A DNA stretch of 48,802 nucleotides from positions 1 to 48,802 of the forward strand of contig CASFJU010000009.1 of NCBI GenBank assembly GCA_949295115.1, given 5' to 3'. The notes under the pieces are model-generated. The model worked only from the letters and a program-made list of their open reading frames with translations, ran no database searches and had not been told where the DNA came from. The translations under genes and the position numbers were made by a program. This stretch comes from an uncultured Phascolarctobacterium sp. (GTDB taxonomy: Bacteria > Bacillota > Negativicutes > Acidaminococcales > Acidaminococcaceae). Positions 16,518 through 25,504 of this stretch are shown one piece after another (within the stretch, counting starts at the first letter, position 1; each line of letters starts with the position of its first letter).

Positions 16518-17624
16518 TTATACGTTAAAGCGGAATTCTACCACATCGCCGTCCTGCATAACGTAGTCCTTGCCTTCAAGGCGCACAAGCCCTTTATCGC
16601 GCGCCGCCGCCTTGCTGCCGCAAGCCACAAGGTCGTCGTAGGATACAATCTCGGCGCGGATAAAGCCGCGTTCAAAATCGCTGTGGATTTTGCCTGCCGC
16701 CTGCGGCGCCTTGGTGCCCTGCTTAATCGTCCACGCACGGCTTTCCGTTTCGCCTGCGGTTAAATAGGTCATCAGTCCCAAAAGCTTAAAGCCCGCTTTG
16801 ATTAAACGGTCAAGGCCGGTTTCTTCAAGCCCTGCCATTTCCAAAAACTCTTTGGCTTCATCGTCGGGCAGCTCGGCAATTTCCGATTCCATTTTGGCGG
16901 ACACGGTAATGGTTTCCGCGCCTTCCTCGGCGGCATATTTCATAACTGCCTGCACATGCGGGTTCTGTTCCGGCGTTGCCACTTCGTCTTCAGCAACGTT
17001 GGCAACATACAGCACCGGTTTCATCGTCAGTAAGTGCAGCTCGGTCAAAAATTCCTTTTCTTCATCGGTCAAGCCCAAACGGCGCGCCGGGATTGCTTCG
17101 CTAAGGCCTTCCATAACCTTATCCAGCACGGCTTTTTCTACCGGCACTTTTTTATCGCCGGTTTTAAGCAGCTTAACAAGGCGTTCCTGGCGTTTTTCAA
17201 CGGTTTCCATATCAGCCAGGCACAGCTCGGTGTTGATGATTTCAATATCGCGCAGCGGGTCGATGCTGCCTTCAACGTGGGTAATATTGCCGTCCTCAAA
17301 GCAGCGTACAACCTGTGCAACGGCGTCAACCTCGCGGATATGCGCAAGGAATTTGTTGCCGAGACCTTCGCCTTTGGACGCACCCTTAACCAGCCCTGCG
17401 ATATCGACAAAACGCATCGCCGCCGGTACAATCTTTTTGGATTTAAACATCTCGCCCAGCACGTTTAAACGCGCGTCCGGCACATCTACAACGCCGACGT
17501 TCGGCTCAATGGTGCAGAACGGGTAATTGGCCGCTTCCGCACCAGCCTTGGTAATAGCGTTAAACAAAGTGCTTTTGCCGACGTTAGGCAGGCCGACAAT
17601 ACCTACTTCTAAATTTGTACTCAC
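16518..17624 (-). CDS. ychF: YchF/Ola1 redox-regulated ATPase of the Obg family
   Basis: 368-residue P-loop protein near the family's usual length (about 365). G1 is GLPNVGKST (residues about 10-18), followed by FVDIAGLVKGASKGEG. The G4 position reads NVAEDE instead of NKxD, which explains ATP rather than GTP preference in this family. A coiled-coil insert lies in the middle and the C-terminal TGS domain includes GTKAPQAAGKIHSDFERGFI. It binds ribosomes and is implicated in translation and oxidative-stress control. It is monocistronic with its own terminator and splits the phosphonate genes. In Bacillus the orthologue lies near oriC next to rpsF. Confidence 0.95.
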   Translation of the reverse strand: MSTNLEVGIVGLPNVGKSTLFNAITKAGAEAANYPFCTIEPNVGVVDVPDARLNVLGEMFKSKKIVPAAMRFVDIAGLVKGASKGEGLGNKFLAHIREVDAVAQVVRCFEDGNITHVEGSIDPLRDIEIINTELCLADMETVEKRQERLVKLLKTGDKKVPVEKAVLDKVMEGLSEAIPARRLGLTDEEKEFLTELHLLTMKPVLYVANVAEDEVATPEQNPHVQAVMKYAAEEGAETITVSAKMESEIAELPDDEAKEFLEMAGLEETGLDRLIKAGFKLLGLMTYLTAGETESRAWTIKQGTKAPQAAGKIHSDFERGFIRAEIVSYDDLVACGSKAAARDKGLVRLEGKDYVMQDGDVVEFRFNV

Positions 17625-17703
17625 ATCTATCGCTCCTTAGGTTTTCAATCTTACTATCTTATTATTTTACAATAATTACCGCTAAAAAGCAAAAGAAAGC
17701 GAT

Positions 17704-17740
17704 AAAAAAGCCCCAAAGGAAAATCCTTCAGGGCTTTTTT
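17704..17740 (-). terminator. Terminator of phnX
   Basis: AAAAAAGCCC and GGGCTTTTTT arms (17704-17713, 17731-17740) with an inner AAGGA/TCCTT stem and flanking T tract. It lies 25 bases after the phnX stop, just upstream of ychF. Confidence 0.88.
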
Positions 17741-17764
17741 GCCGTAAATTTATGCTGTTAAATT

Positions 17765-18565
17765 TTATTTTGCAAGTTCGGCGTTGATTTTTGTGATAAC
17801 TTCCGGCAGTTCGGTAATGTCTTTGATTACATAATCGGCACCGGCTTCCATATAAATCTTTCTTGCTTTTTCGTGCAGCTCTTTGCGTTCTGCTTCGCTT
17901 AATGCGTTATATTCGGCCTCGCTTAAACCGACCACGCTGCTGCCTTTAATAATGCCGACAGACCACGCACCTGCATTTTTGCCTTCCAGAATATCCATTA
18001 CGGTATCGCCTGCTTTAACAACCAGCTTCGGCGGGAACACGTTTAACCGGCGCATACATTCAAACACCATGAATGGGGTCGGGCGGCTGTATTCGGTAAC
18101 GTCCGGCGTTACACAGCAATCCGGTTCGTAGCCCTGTTCTTTGGCAACCGGCAGCACATACTGCATAATTTCGGCGGTGTAACCGGTGGTAGAACCGATT
18201 TTAAGTCCCATTTCCCTTAATTTATCAACGGTTTCCTTTACGCCGGGGATGAGTTTGGCATATTCGGCAACAACGGTGCGCAGGTTTGCTTCAAAGCACT
18301 GATAAACTTCTTCGATGTCGTCTTCGTTCCAGCTGCGGCTGTAATTTTCCTGCCAAAGCTGCCTGCCTCTTTCGGTGCTGAGCATGGTTTTGATGTGCGC
18401 TTTTTTCTCCATACCCATCGGCGCGTTAATTTCGTCTTTGGTAAATACCAGGCCTTTCTGGCGGAAGGTTCTGTCAAAAACGTCAACCGGCGCCTGAGAA
18501 CCGAAGTCCGTCGTTGTGCCTGCCCAGTCGAATACTACTAATTTAATCTGCTGTTTTTCAGTCAT
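17765..18565 (-). CDS. phnX: Phosphonoacetaldehyde hydrolase (phosphonatase)
   Basis: 266-residue HAD-family enzyme that cleaves phosphonoacetaldehyde to acetaldehyde and phosphate. The nucleophile is Asp13 in VVFDWAGTTTD (the family has FDWAGT). Lys54 in PMGMEKKAHI is the Schiff-base lysine of the cap domain. The phosphate loop is STTGYTAEIM and the metal Asp lies in VKAGDTVMDILEGKNAGAW. AAGGAG precedes ATG by 9 bases. It should act directly after PhnW, but it is a separate transcription unit, split from the transport operon by ychF. Confidence 0.94.
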   Translation of the reverse strand: MTEKQQIKLVVFDWAGTTTDFGSQAPVDVFDRTFRQKGLVFTKDEINAPMGMEKKAHIKTMLSTERGRQLWQENYSRSWNEDDIEEVYQCFEANLRTVVAEYAKLIPGVKETVDKLREMGLKIGSTTGYTAEIMQYVLPVAKEQGYEPDCCVTPDVTEYSRPTPFMVFECMRRLNVFPPKLVVKAGDTVMDILEGKNAGAWSVGIIKGSSVVGLSEAEYNALSEAERKELHEKARKIYMEAGADYVIKDITELPEVITKINAELAK

Positions 18566-18663
18566 TGGCTATTGCTCCTTTGTAAGGGTTTGTACCGTTT
18601 TATCATAGCCCAGGCAAGCGGCGTAAACAAGCAAATACAGTTTAAGCGTTTTTAAAATCCGCG

Positions 18664-18712
18664 TAAAATAAAACCCTCTTGAAGCCTTTATCGTAATCGG
18701 TTTTAAGAAGGT
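18664..18712 (-). terminator. Terminator of the propionate operon
   Basis: On the minus strand ACCTTCTT (18705-18712) pairs with AAGAGGGT (18673-18680) through one G-U pair, followed by TTTATTTTA. It lies 40 bases beyond the dicarboxylate carrier gene. Confidence 0.6.
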
Positions 18713-18751
18713 CATTAAATTTATTTGGTTTTATCCTGCGCAGCAGATGTT

Positions 18752-20110
18752 TTATAAACCGAGTAAACCAAAAAACACAAAACAAATTACCGCCGATACT
18801 ACCGACATGGAAAAGCCCCAGATAAGCAGCTGGCGGAACAGTTTAGCGGCATTTTCGTATTCTGCCGCAGCGGCAAGGCAAACTGCGCCCAAGCCGCTTA
18901 AAGGCGAAATATCCACCAAATGTGCCGCTACGTTAATAGACGAACATATTGATATCGGGTCGCCGCCGGTAAATTTTGCAAGTTCCGGCGCCATTGAAAG
19001 GAACATCGGCATAACTACGCCGCAAGAGCTTGCGTAAGCAGAAATAACAGCGGCTACCAGCGCCACCCAGAAGTTTACCGTCAGCGGCCCGGAGATGCCG
19101 GTAATGGCTTTAGATAAAAAATTTAAACCGCCGGTGCTTTCCATAACTTCTATTAAAATTGTTACTCCACAAATCATTATAATTACGCCCCACGGCATAA
19201 CCTTAACTGTCTGCTGGCTGTCGCCGCAGCCGGTAAGCAGCATAATTGCCGATAACACAAACGCCACAGTGCCGACATCGGTAGTAATATTAGCAAGGCA
19301 GCGCGGTAAACTGCTTTTTACGCCGGGTATACCGGGCAAAACCACCAGCAACACCATTAAAAACATCATCAGCAGCGTCAGTTTTTCTTTTGCCGTAAAC
19401 GGCTGCGGGCGCGGCGCGATATCATCAATATCTATCCTCTGCCCACGCTGGCTGCGCAGCCATTTCAGCCCACCCATCATTAAAAAGCCAATCAGCGTCA
19501 CAAAGCCCTGCGCAATTTCGCAATTAAAATGTATGCGCCACGCCAATACCGGCAGGTAATCCTCGGCAATGCCCATCTCCTGCGCGCCTTCGGCAATAAA
19601 ACTGCTGCCTATAATGCCTGTCGGCGATAACGGCGAAAGGGCGGCGGCATTAGCCGAGCCTACTAAAATCAGCGACATTAAAAACATCGGCATTTTGATG
19701 CGGTTGGCAATAGACATCGTAAGCGGCGCCATTAAAGCGCAAGCCGCCAGATTGCCCGGCCCTAAAGTAGAAAGCAGATTTGCCAGAACAAAAATTATCA
19801 CCGGTACCAGAGCCGTGTTACCACCGCACAGCCGCAGCGAATGGTTTGTAAGCTTTTGCAGTGTGCCGTTGGTCTGCGCCATGCCAAACATAAAGGTTAC
19901 GCCTGTTAAAAGCATAAAGGTGTTTACCGGCAAAAGCTTTGCCACCTGCGTCCCCGGTATATCCGCCGCAAAGCCGCCAATTAAAACGGCCAGACCGATA
20001 CCCAGAAAGCCTACGTTAATTTTTTCATTTATGCAGCTGATAACAATCAGCAAAACCAATGCCGCAACCGAAATAAATGCCGGAAAGGTAATATCCAAAC
20101 CTGACAACAA
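18752..20110 (-). CDS. MatC-like dicarboxylate carrier
   Basis: 452-residue membrane protein with about 11-12 helices, resembling the MatC (malonate/dicarboxylate carrier) branch of the ion-transporter superfamily. The N-terminal block (INEKINVGFLGIGLAVLIGG), the re-entrant-loop-like STLGPGNLAACALMAPLTM, and the C-terminal mirror YASSCGVVMPMFLSMAPEL with INVAAHLVDISPLSGLG support this. It is the last gene of the methylmalonyl-CoA operon, 15 bases after mmdA, and likely starts at TTG with AAGGGG upstream. The position suggests import of succinate or a similar diacid, or exchange with a product; the ligand is inferred, not visible. Confidence 0.72.
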   Translation of the reverse strand: MLSGLDITFPAFISVAALVLLIVISCINEKINVGFLGIGLAVLIGGFAADIPGTQVAKLLPVNTFMLLTGVTFMFGMAQTNGTLQKLTNHSLRLCGGNTALVPVIIFVLANLLSTLGPGNLAACALMAPLTMSIANRIKMPMFLMSLILVGSANAAALSPLSPTGIIGSSFIAEGAQEMGIAEDYLPVLAWRIHFNCEIAQGFVTLIGFLMMGGLKWLRSQRGQRIDIDDIAPRPQPFTAKEKLTLLMMFLMVLLVVLPGIPGVKSSLPRCLANITTDVGTVAFVLSAIMLLTGCGDSQQTVKVMPWGVIIMICGVTILIEVMESTGGLNFLSKAITGISGPLTVNFWVALVAAVISAYASSCGVVMPMFLSMAPELAKFTGGDPISICSSINVAAHLVDISPLSGLGAVCLAAAAEYENAAKLFRQLLIWGFSMSVVSAVICFVFFGLLGL

Positions 20111-20125
20111 CTACACCCCTTTACC

Positions 20126-21652
20126 TTACAGTGGAATATTGCCGTGCTTTTTAGCCGGACGGCTTTCGCGTTTAGATTCAAGCATACGCAAAGCATTGAT
20201 AACAACCGGACGCGAATCCTTAGGCTGAATTACCATATCAACCATGCCGCGGCTGGCAGCCTGATACGGAGTTGCAAAATTTTCGATGTATTCTGCCGTT
20301 TTTGCTGCAACATCCGGATCTTTGCGGAAGATGATGTTAGCCGCACCGGCAGGTCCCATAACGGCAACCTCTGCCGAAGGCCAGGCAATAACCTGATCTG
20401 CACCAAGTTCCTGTGCGCACATCGCGATATAAGAACCGCCGTAAGCTTTGCGGGTAATAAGGGTAATTTTAGGCACGGTCGCTTCGGAATATGCGTAAAG
20501 CATCTTAGCGCCGTGGCGGATAATGCCGCCATATTCTTGATTAGTGCCCGGCAAGAAGCCCGGAACGTCAACCAGGTTCAAAAGCGGAATGTTAAACGCA
20601 TCACAGAAGCGGATAAACCTTGCTGCTTTATCGGAAGCGTTAATGTCAAGGCAGCCTGCCATAACCTTCGGCTGGTTGGCAATAATTCCGACCGTCTGTC
20701 CGTCCATGCGGGCAAAACAGGTAATAATATTCATCGCATAATACTGCTGTGATTCGTAAAATTCGCCGTTATCTACAATGCTCTTAATAACGTCCTTCAT
20801 ATCATAAGGATGGTTGGAATTATCCGGAATAACGCGGTTAAGCGTTTCATCAGCCCTCTGCGGGTCATCACCGGTTTCAACAACCGGAGCGGTTTCCATA
20901 TTGTTGGAAGGCAGAAAGCCGAGCAGATAACGAATTTGCTTAATGCAGTCCTCATCGTTTTCTGCCGCAAAATGTGCCACGCCGGAAGTCTGGTTGTGGG
21001 TCATAGCGCCGCCCAGTTCTTCCTGCGTAACTTCTTCGCCGGTAACGGATTTAACAACTGCCGGGCCGGTAATGAACATTTTGGAAGTGTTCTTTACCAT
21101 GTAGATGAAGTCGGTCAAAGCCGGGCTGTAAACTGCGCCACCGGCGGATGGGCCCATAATTGCGGAAACCTGCGGCACAACGCCGGATGCGCAGGTGTTT
21201 TCAAAAAAGATTTTACCGTATCCACCCAACGCGTCAACCGCTTCCTGTATACGCGCGCCGCCGGAATCGTTCAGGCCAACGCACGGTGCGCCCATTTTAA
21301 GGGCAAGGCGCTGAACCTTTACAATTTTGTTGGCGTGCATCTCGCCAAGCGAGCCGCCTTCAACGGTGAAATCCTGTGCGAACACATAAACCAGACGGCC
21401 GTCAACAGTGCCGTAACCGGTGGTTACACCTTCGCCCGGCAGCTCTTTTTTATCCTGCCCAAAGTTGGTGCAGCGATGGCTTACAAAACGGTCAAGCTCC
21501 ACAAAACTGCCCGGGTCAAGCAAAAGACCGATTCTTTCGCGTGCGGTTAATTTGCCGCTTTCATGCTGTTTTGCAATGCGTTTTTCTCCGCCTGCCTGCA
21601 TGATATGCTCGGAGAGTTTCAGCATTTTTTCTATTCGTTCTTGTGTAGACAA
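20126..21652 (-). CDS. mmdA: Methylmalonyl-CoA decarboxylase alpha subunit (carboxyltransferase)
   Basis: 508-residue member of the acyl-CoA carboxyltransferase family. In sodium-pumping methylmalonyl-CoA decarboxylase it transfers the carboxyl group from methylmalonyl-CoA to biotin. Typical segments are [71 protein letters not shown] and the ending KKHGNIPL. It starts at TTG 21652, with AAGGGGG 8 bases upstream. The partner subunits (membrane beta, biotin-carrying gamma, delta) are not in the window, so the complex must be completed elsewhere. Propionyl-CoA carboxylase beta is the main alternative name; the operon context favours the decarboxylase. Confidence 0.85.
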   Translation of the reverse strand: MSTQERIEKMLKLSEHIMQAGGEKRIAKQHESGKLTARERIGLLLDPGSFVELDRFVSHRCTNFGQDKKELPGEGVTTGYGTVDGRLVYVFAQDFTVEGGSLGEMHANKIVKVQRLALKMGAPCVGLNDSGGARIQEAVDALGGYGKIFFENTCASGVVPQVSAIMGPSAGGAVYSPALTDFIYMVKNTSKMFITGPAVVKSVTGEEVTQEELGGAMTHNQTSGVAHFAAENDEDCIKQIRYLLGFLPSNNMETAPVVETGDDPQRADETLNRVIPDNSNHPYDMKDVIKSIVDNGEFYESQQYYAMNIITCFARMDGQTVGIIANQPKVMAGCLDINASDKAARFIRFCDAFNIPLLNLVDVPGFLPGTNQEYGGIIRHGAKMLYAYSEATVPKITLITRKAYGGSYIAMCAQELGADQVIAWPSAEVAVMGPAGAANIIFRKDPDVAAKTAEYIENFATPYQAASRGMVDMVIQPKDSRPVVINALRMLESKRESRPAKKHGNIPL

Positions 21653-21676
21653 TTCTGTTGCCCCCTTATTAATTTT

Positions 21677-21712
21677 TTACCGGGAAAGCTTTTGCGTTAG
21701 CCTTCCCGGTAA
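21677..21712. other. Intergenic hairpin between the mutase small subunit and mmdA
   Basis: A perfect 10-base stem TTACCGGGAA/TTCCCGGTAA (21677-21686 and 21703-21712) lies in the 63-base gap inside the operon. On the minus strand it is followed by AAAAAATT, not a T tract, so it is more likely an mRNA-stability or processing element than a terminator. Confidence 0.55.
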
Positions 21713-21715
21713 TTT

Positions 21716-22108
21716 TTATTTCACGTTCTCTTTAATAAAATCAACAATTTTGCTTGTCGGCGTGCCCGGCGTAAATACCTCGGCAATGCCTGCCGCTTTC
21801 AGCCCCGGGATATCCGCATCGGGGATTACACCGCCGCCGATAACCAGCACATCTTTTATGCCCTTTTCCTTCAAAAGCTCAACCACTTTCGGGAACAAGG
21901 TATTATGCGCACCGGAAAGCAGGCTTAATGCCACAACCTTAACATCATCCTGCAAGGCAGCTTCGGCAATCTGCTCCGGCGTAAGGCGGATGCCGGTGTA
22001 AATTACTTCAAAGCCTGCATCGCGCAGGGCGCGGGCAACAACTTTTGCGCCGCGGTCATGCCCGTCAAGCCCGGGCTTTGCCACCAAAACTCTGATTGTA
22101 TTTTCCAT
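21716..22108 (-). CDS. Methylmalonyl-CoA mutase, B12-binding C-terminal subunit
   Basis: 130-residue cobalamin-binding protein that supplies the B12 domain of a split mutase. Asp15, His17 and Gly20 in [11 protein letters not shown] form the base-off/His-on motif in which His17 ligates cobalt. Further family blocks are [27 protein letters not shown] and [18 protein letters not shown]. It follows the large subunit by 48 bases and has GGAGG before ATG. Confidence 0.93.
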   Translation of the reverse strand: MENTIRVLVAKPGLDGHDRGAKVVARALRDAGFEVIYTGIRLTPEQIAEAALQDDVKVVALSLLSGAHNTLFPKVVELLKEKGIKDVLVIGGGVIPDADIPGLKAAGIAEVFTPGTPTSKIVDFIKENVK

Positions 22109-22156
22109 TTTGTTTCCTCCTGTATCTGTAAACGGTTTTCGTTTTGCAACGGATAA

Positions 22157-23821
22157 TCAATAATAAATAGACGGTTTGAATTCGCCGAATTCTTCGCGCA
22201 GCACGCCGCAGATTTCGCCGAGCGTTGCATAAGTTTTAACAGCATCAATCAGGTACGGCATCAGGTTTTCGGTCCCTTTAGCTGCCGCGCGCAGTTTTTC
22301 AAGGGAAGCTTTAACCGCAGCGTTATCACGGTTTTCCTTCATCTTGTTCAGGCGGGCAACCTGACGTTCACCAACTGCAAGGTCAACGGTAAGTACATCC
22401 TGCTCTTTAGCCTGTTCTTTGTTGTCAACATATTTGTTAACGCCGATAACGGTACGTTTACCGGTTTCGATATCACGCTGGTCGGCAAAAGCATTACGTG
22501 CCATTTCCTGCTGCATGTAACCCTGTTCAATTGCTGCAACAGCACCGCCCATTTCGTCAATTTTCTTGATGTATTCATATGCTTCTTTTTCAATCTGGTC
22601 GGTCAGGCTTTCTACATAATAGGAACCAGCCAGCGGATCGATGGTGTTGGCAATGTTGCTTTCATAAGCAAGCAGTTGCTGAGTGCGCAATGCCAAAGTT
22701 GCGCTTTCTTCCGTCGGGATAGCAATTGCTTCATCATAAGCGCAGCATGCCATGGACTGAATACCGCCAAGCACGGCGCTCATTGCCTGCCAGGTAATAC
22801 GGATAGCGTTAATCAAAGGCTGCTGTGCGGTAAGCACGCTGCCGGCGGTATGAACATGTACGCGCAGCATTTGTGCTTTCGGAACGGTTGCACCATAGCG
22901 TTCTTTCATAATACGTGCCCACAGGCGGCGGGCTGCACGGAATTTAGCAACTTCGCTGAAGAAGTCAAGACCGGCCGTGAAAATCCAGCTGATGCCCGGC
23001 GCAAAGTCGTCAACCTTCTGACCTGCTTTAATGGCTGCATCAATATAAGCCATAGCATTGGCAAACGCAAAAGCAATCTCCTGTACTTCGGACGCGCCAG
23101 CTTCGCGGATATGGTACGCGCCTACGCTGATGGTATTCCATTTCGGAATGTTCTTGGAGCAATACTCAAAGGTATCGGTTACAAGGCGCATAGACGGGCG
23201 CGGCGGGAAGATATAGGTGCCGCGGGCGATGTATTCTTTCAAAATATCGTTCTGAATAGTGCCGCGCAGTTGCTCGGGCTTAACACCTTGTTTTTCGGCA
23301 ACGGCAACATACATAGCCAAAAGCACTGCAGCCGGTCCGTTAATCGTCATGGAAGTACTTACCTTATTCAGAGGGATGCCTTCAAACAAAGCTTCCATAT
23401 CGGCAAGGGAATCAATAGCAACACCAACTTTGCCAACTTCGCCGTGGCTCAGTTCGTGGTCGCTGTCAAGGCCAATCTGCGTCGGCAGGTCCATAGCAAC
23501 GGAAAGGCCGGTTTGCCCTGCTTCCAGCAGATATTTATAACGTGCGTTGGTTTCTTCGGCGGTTGCAAAGCCTGCATAAGCACGCATCGTCCACAGGCGG
23601 CCGCGGTACATAGTCGGCTGAACGCCGCGGGTAAAAGGATATTCGCCCGGGAAGCCGAGTTTTTCCATATAATCAAAATCTTTAATGTCAAGCGGTGTGT
23701 AAATACGCTGTCCCTCAACCTCTTTACGCTCCGGGAATTTTGCGGTAGCCTTTGCCACTACTTTTTCGTAACCTTCAACAGCTTCAGCAATTTTTTCTAA
23801 TCCGATTTTTTCTTCAGTCAT
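22157..23821 (-). CDS. Methylmalonyl-CoA mutase, large (substrate-binding) subunit
   Basis: 554-residue acyl-CoA mutase barrel that, with the small B12 subunit, interconverts succinyl-CoA and methylmalonyl-CoA by a radical mechanism. Recognisable blocks are EYPFTRGVQPTMYRGRLWTM, AYAGFATAEETNARY, GTIQNDILKEYIARGTYIFP (the Gln and Arg expected at the CoA/substrate site), YHIREAGAS with the catalytic-site His, and HTAGSVLTAQQP. The Tyr of YAGF and the Arg of IARG fit methylmalonyl- rather than isobutyryl-CoA mutases. The canonical Gln before YAGF is Ala here, and the block before DEAIAIPTEE reads MACCAY, both of which vary between clades. Second gene of the operon. Confidence 0.9.
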   Translation of the reverse strand: MTEEKIGLEKIAEAVEGYEKVVAKATAKFPERKEVEGQRIYTPLDIKDFDYMEKLGFPGEYPFTRGVQPTMYRGRLWTMRAYAGFATAEETNARYKYLLEAGQTGLSVAMDLPTQIGLDSDHELSHGEVGKVGVAIDSLADMEALFEGIPLNKVSTSMTINGPAAVLLAMYVAVAEKQGVKPEQLRGTIQNDILKEYIARGTYIFPPRPSMRLVTDTFEYCSKNIPKWNTISVGAYHIREAGASEVQEIAFAFANAMAYIDAAIKAGQKVDDFAPGISWIFTAGLDFFSEVAKFRAARRLWARIMKERYGATVPKAQMLRVHVHTAGSVLTAQQPLINAIRITWQAMSAVLGGIQSMACCAYDEAIAIPTEESATLALRTQQLLAYESNIANTIDPLAGSYYVESLTDQIEKEAYEYIKKIDEMGGAVAAIEQGYMQQEMARNAFADQRDIETGKRTVIGVNKYVDNKEQAKEQDVLTVDLAVGERQVARLNKMKENRDNAAVKASLEKLRAAAKGTENLMPYLIDAVKTYATLGEICGVLREEFGEFKPSIYY

Positions 23822-23842
23822 CTTTTCCCTCTCCTTTTCATT

Positions 23843-25359
23843 TTATTTAAAATGAGTATTGCGCATTGTGCCGGTCTTTATGCAGTCAAGATGCATTTTA
23901 AAAGCCTGCTTCAAATCCTGCGGTATATGCCCCATATGTTTTTTCTGAGAAATTTCCAGATATTCCGTCAGCATCGGGCGGTAATCCGGATGCGCGCATT
24001 TTTCAATAATAAGTTTTGCCCTTTCAACAGGCCCCAGCCCGCGGATATCGGCAACACCCTGCTCGGTGATAAACACCATTGTATCGTGTTCGGTATGGTC
24101 GGCATGGGTTACAAACGGCACAATCCTCGAAATGTCCCCGCCTTTCGCCGTAGATTCCGTTGAGAAAATGGAGATGTAACCGTTACGCATATAATCGCCG
24201 CTGCCGCCGATACCATTTAAAATCTTGGTACCCATTACATGGCTGCTGTTGGCATGCCCGTAAATATCAAATTCGGCGGGCGTGTTAAGGGCAATTACGC
24301 CCAAACGGCGGATAACTTCCGGATGGTTGCTTATATCAAGCGGCCTTAAAACAATGCTGCGGCGGTACAAACCGGGGTTAGCCTTAAATTTTGCCAGTAC
24401 GTACGGCGACGGGGTAAACGCACAGCCGGACGCGCATTTAATCTTGCCGCACTCAATCAAATCGAAAACCGAATCCTGCAAAATTTCGGAATAAAGCTCC
24501 AGATTTTCAAATTTGGAATTTTTAAACCCTTGCAGCACCGCATTGGCTATGCTGCCCACACCGGATTGCAGCGGCAGCATTTCTTTAGGAATCAGCCCGC
24601 GCTTTTGCTCCGTTTCCAAAAAGTCGATTAAGTTCTCGGCAATTTTAATGGTCGCGCCTTCCGGTGCGGAAAGGTTCCTTACATGGTCGGGAATGTTTGA
24701 TTCTACAATGCAGGCAATTTTATCAATGCCGCATTCCACATAATCCGTACCGATACGGTCGCCCGCATGGTAAATGGGTATTTCGCGCCTATACGGCGGC
24801 TTGGGCTGAATGTAAATATCGTGCATGCCTTCAAGCTCCAGCGGCTGCGCCGTATTTACTTCAACAATTACCTTTTTGGCATGTTTTACAAAAACCGGCG
24901 TATTGCCGACGCCCGGCCCTAAAATCAGGTTGCCGTCCTCGGTGATGGCAACGGCTTCAACAATGGCAACATCAACATCGCCGAAAAATCCGTAATTAAC
25001 CATCTGCCCGAACTGGCTCAGGTGGATATCTATATACTTGATTGTCTGGGCGTTAATGCCTTTTTGCATGGACCTGTTAGAGTAAGCATAATAAGGTACG
25101 CGGCTGGCAATACCGTCAACGGCGGCCAGTTCTTCTTCAATTTCCGGCCCGACGGAAGCGCCCGTCCACAAATTGATACGGCATTTTTTGCCTGCCCTTA
25201 TCTGGCGGGCAAGCGCCATGGTAGTTTCTTTAGGATAACCGGAAGGCGTAAAACCGCTGGTCCGACATTCATGCCGTCCTTAATAAGCGTTGCCGCTTCT
25301 TCGGGGCTGACAATTTTATCAAACAGCCGTGGATTTCTCAGCCTTGTTTTGTCAAGCAT
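23843..25359 (-). CDS. Succinyl-CoA:acetate/propionate CoA-transferase, apparent 1-base frameshift near 25261
   Basis: Family I CoA-transferase of the Cat1/ScpC/AarC type, which would activate succinate with CoA from propionyl- or acetyl-CoA. The continuous frame starts only at ATG 25219 and gives 458 residues, about 47 short. Upstream, ATG 25359 (GGAG 8 bases before) opens a frame reading LFDKIVSPEEAATLIKDGMN-VG, which then continues in the other frame as SGFTPSGYPKETTMALARQ. The two join exactly if one base is missing where the plus strand reads GCTGGTCCGAC (25257-25267). Family landmarks follow: PLELEGMHDIYI, LPLQSGVGSIANAVL, YSEILQDS (probable catalytic Glu), NSSHVMGTKILNGIGGSGD and FITEQGVADIRGL. 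It is either a sequencing error or a recent inactivation. Confidence 0.88.
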
Positions 25360-25420
25360 GTTCATCACTCCATTTTATTTCTGCGCTTATGCATACAGCC
25401 TGTTCCTGCTGCACTTGTAA

Positions 25421-25441
25421 TATATCATAGTTTAAGATATA
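25421..25441. promoter_or_regulatory. Dyad TATATC-N9-GATATA upstream of the propionate operon
   Basis: Inverted repeat in the short divergent region (25360-25504) between the CoA-transferase gene and lysR, close to where the minus-strand promoter should lie. It is a candidate regulatory or -10-overlapping site; I cannot fix the -35 with confidence. Confidence 0.35.
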
Positions 25442-25468
25442 ATTAAAATATCAAAATTTCATTCTTAT

Positions 25469-25485
25469 TATAGCTTTTGGCTATA
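25469..25485. promoter_or_regulatory. LysR-type operator (T-N11-A dyad)
   Basis: TATAGC-N5-GCTATA is a perfect dyad containing the classic LysR T-N11-A pattern (T at 25471, A at 25483). It lies 19 bases upstream of the lysR start and about 110 bases from the divergent operon start, the usual arrangement for autorepression and divergent activation. Confidence 0.6.
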
Positions 25486-25504
25486 TGTAAAGCATGGTGA
25501 TAAA

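Noticed and set aside
22676..23800. A 374-codon open frame on the plus strand opposite the mutase large-subunit gene
   Set aside because: It lies wholly antisense to a strongly conserved enzyme, has no family-like motifs and no convincing ribosome binding site. It is a by-product of the codon bias of the real gene.
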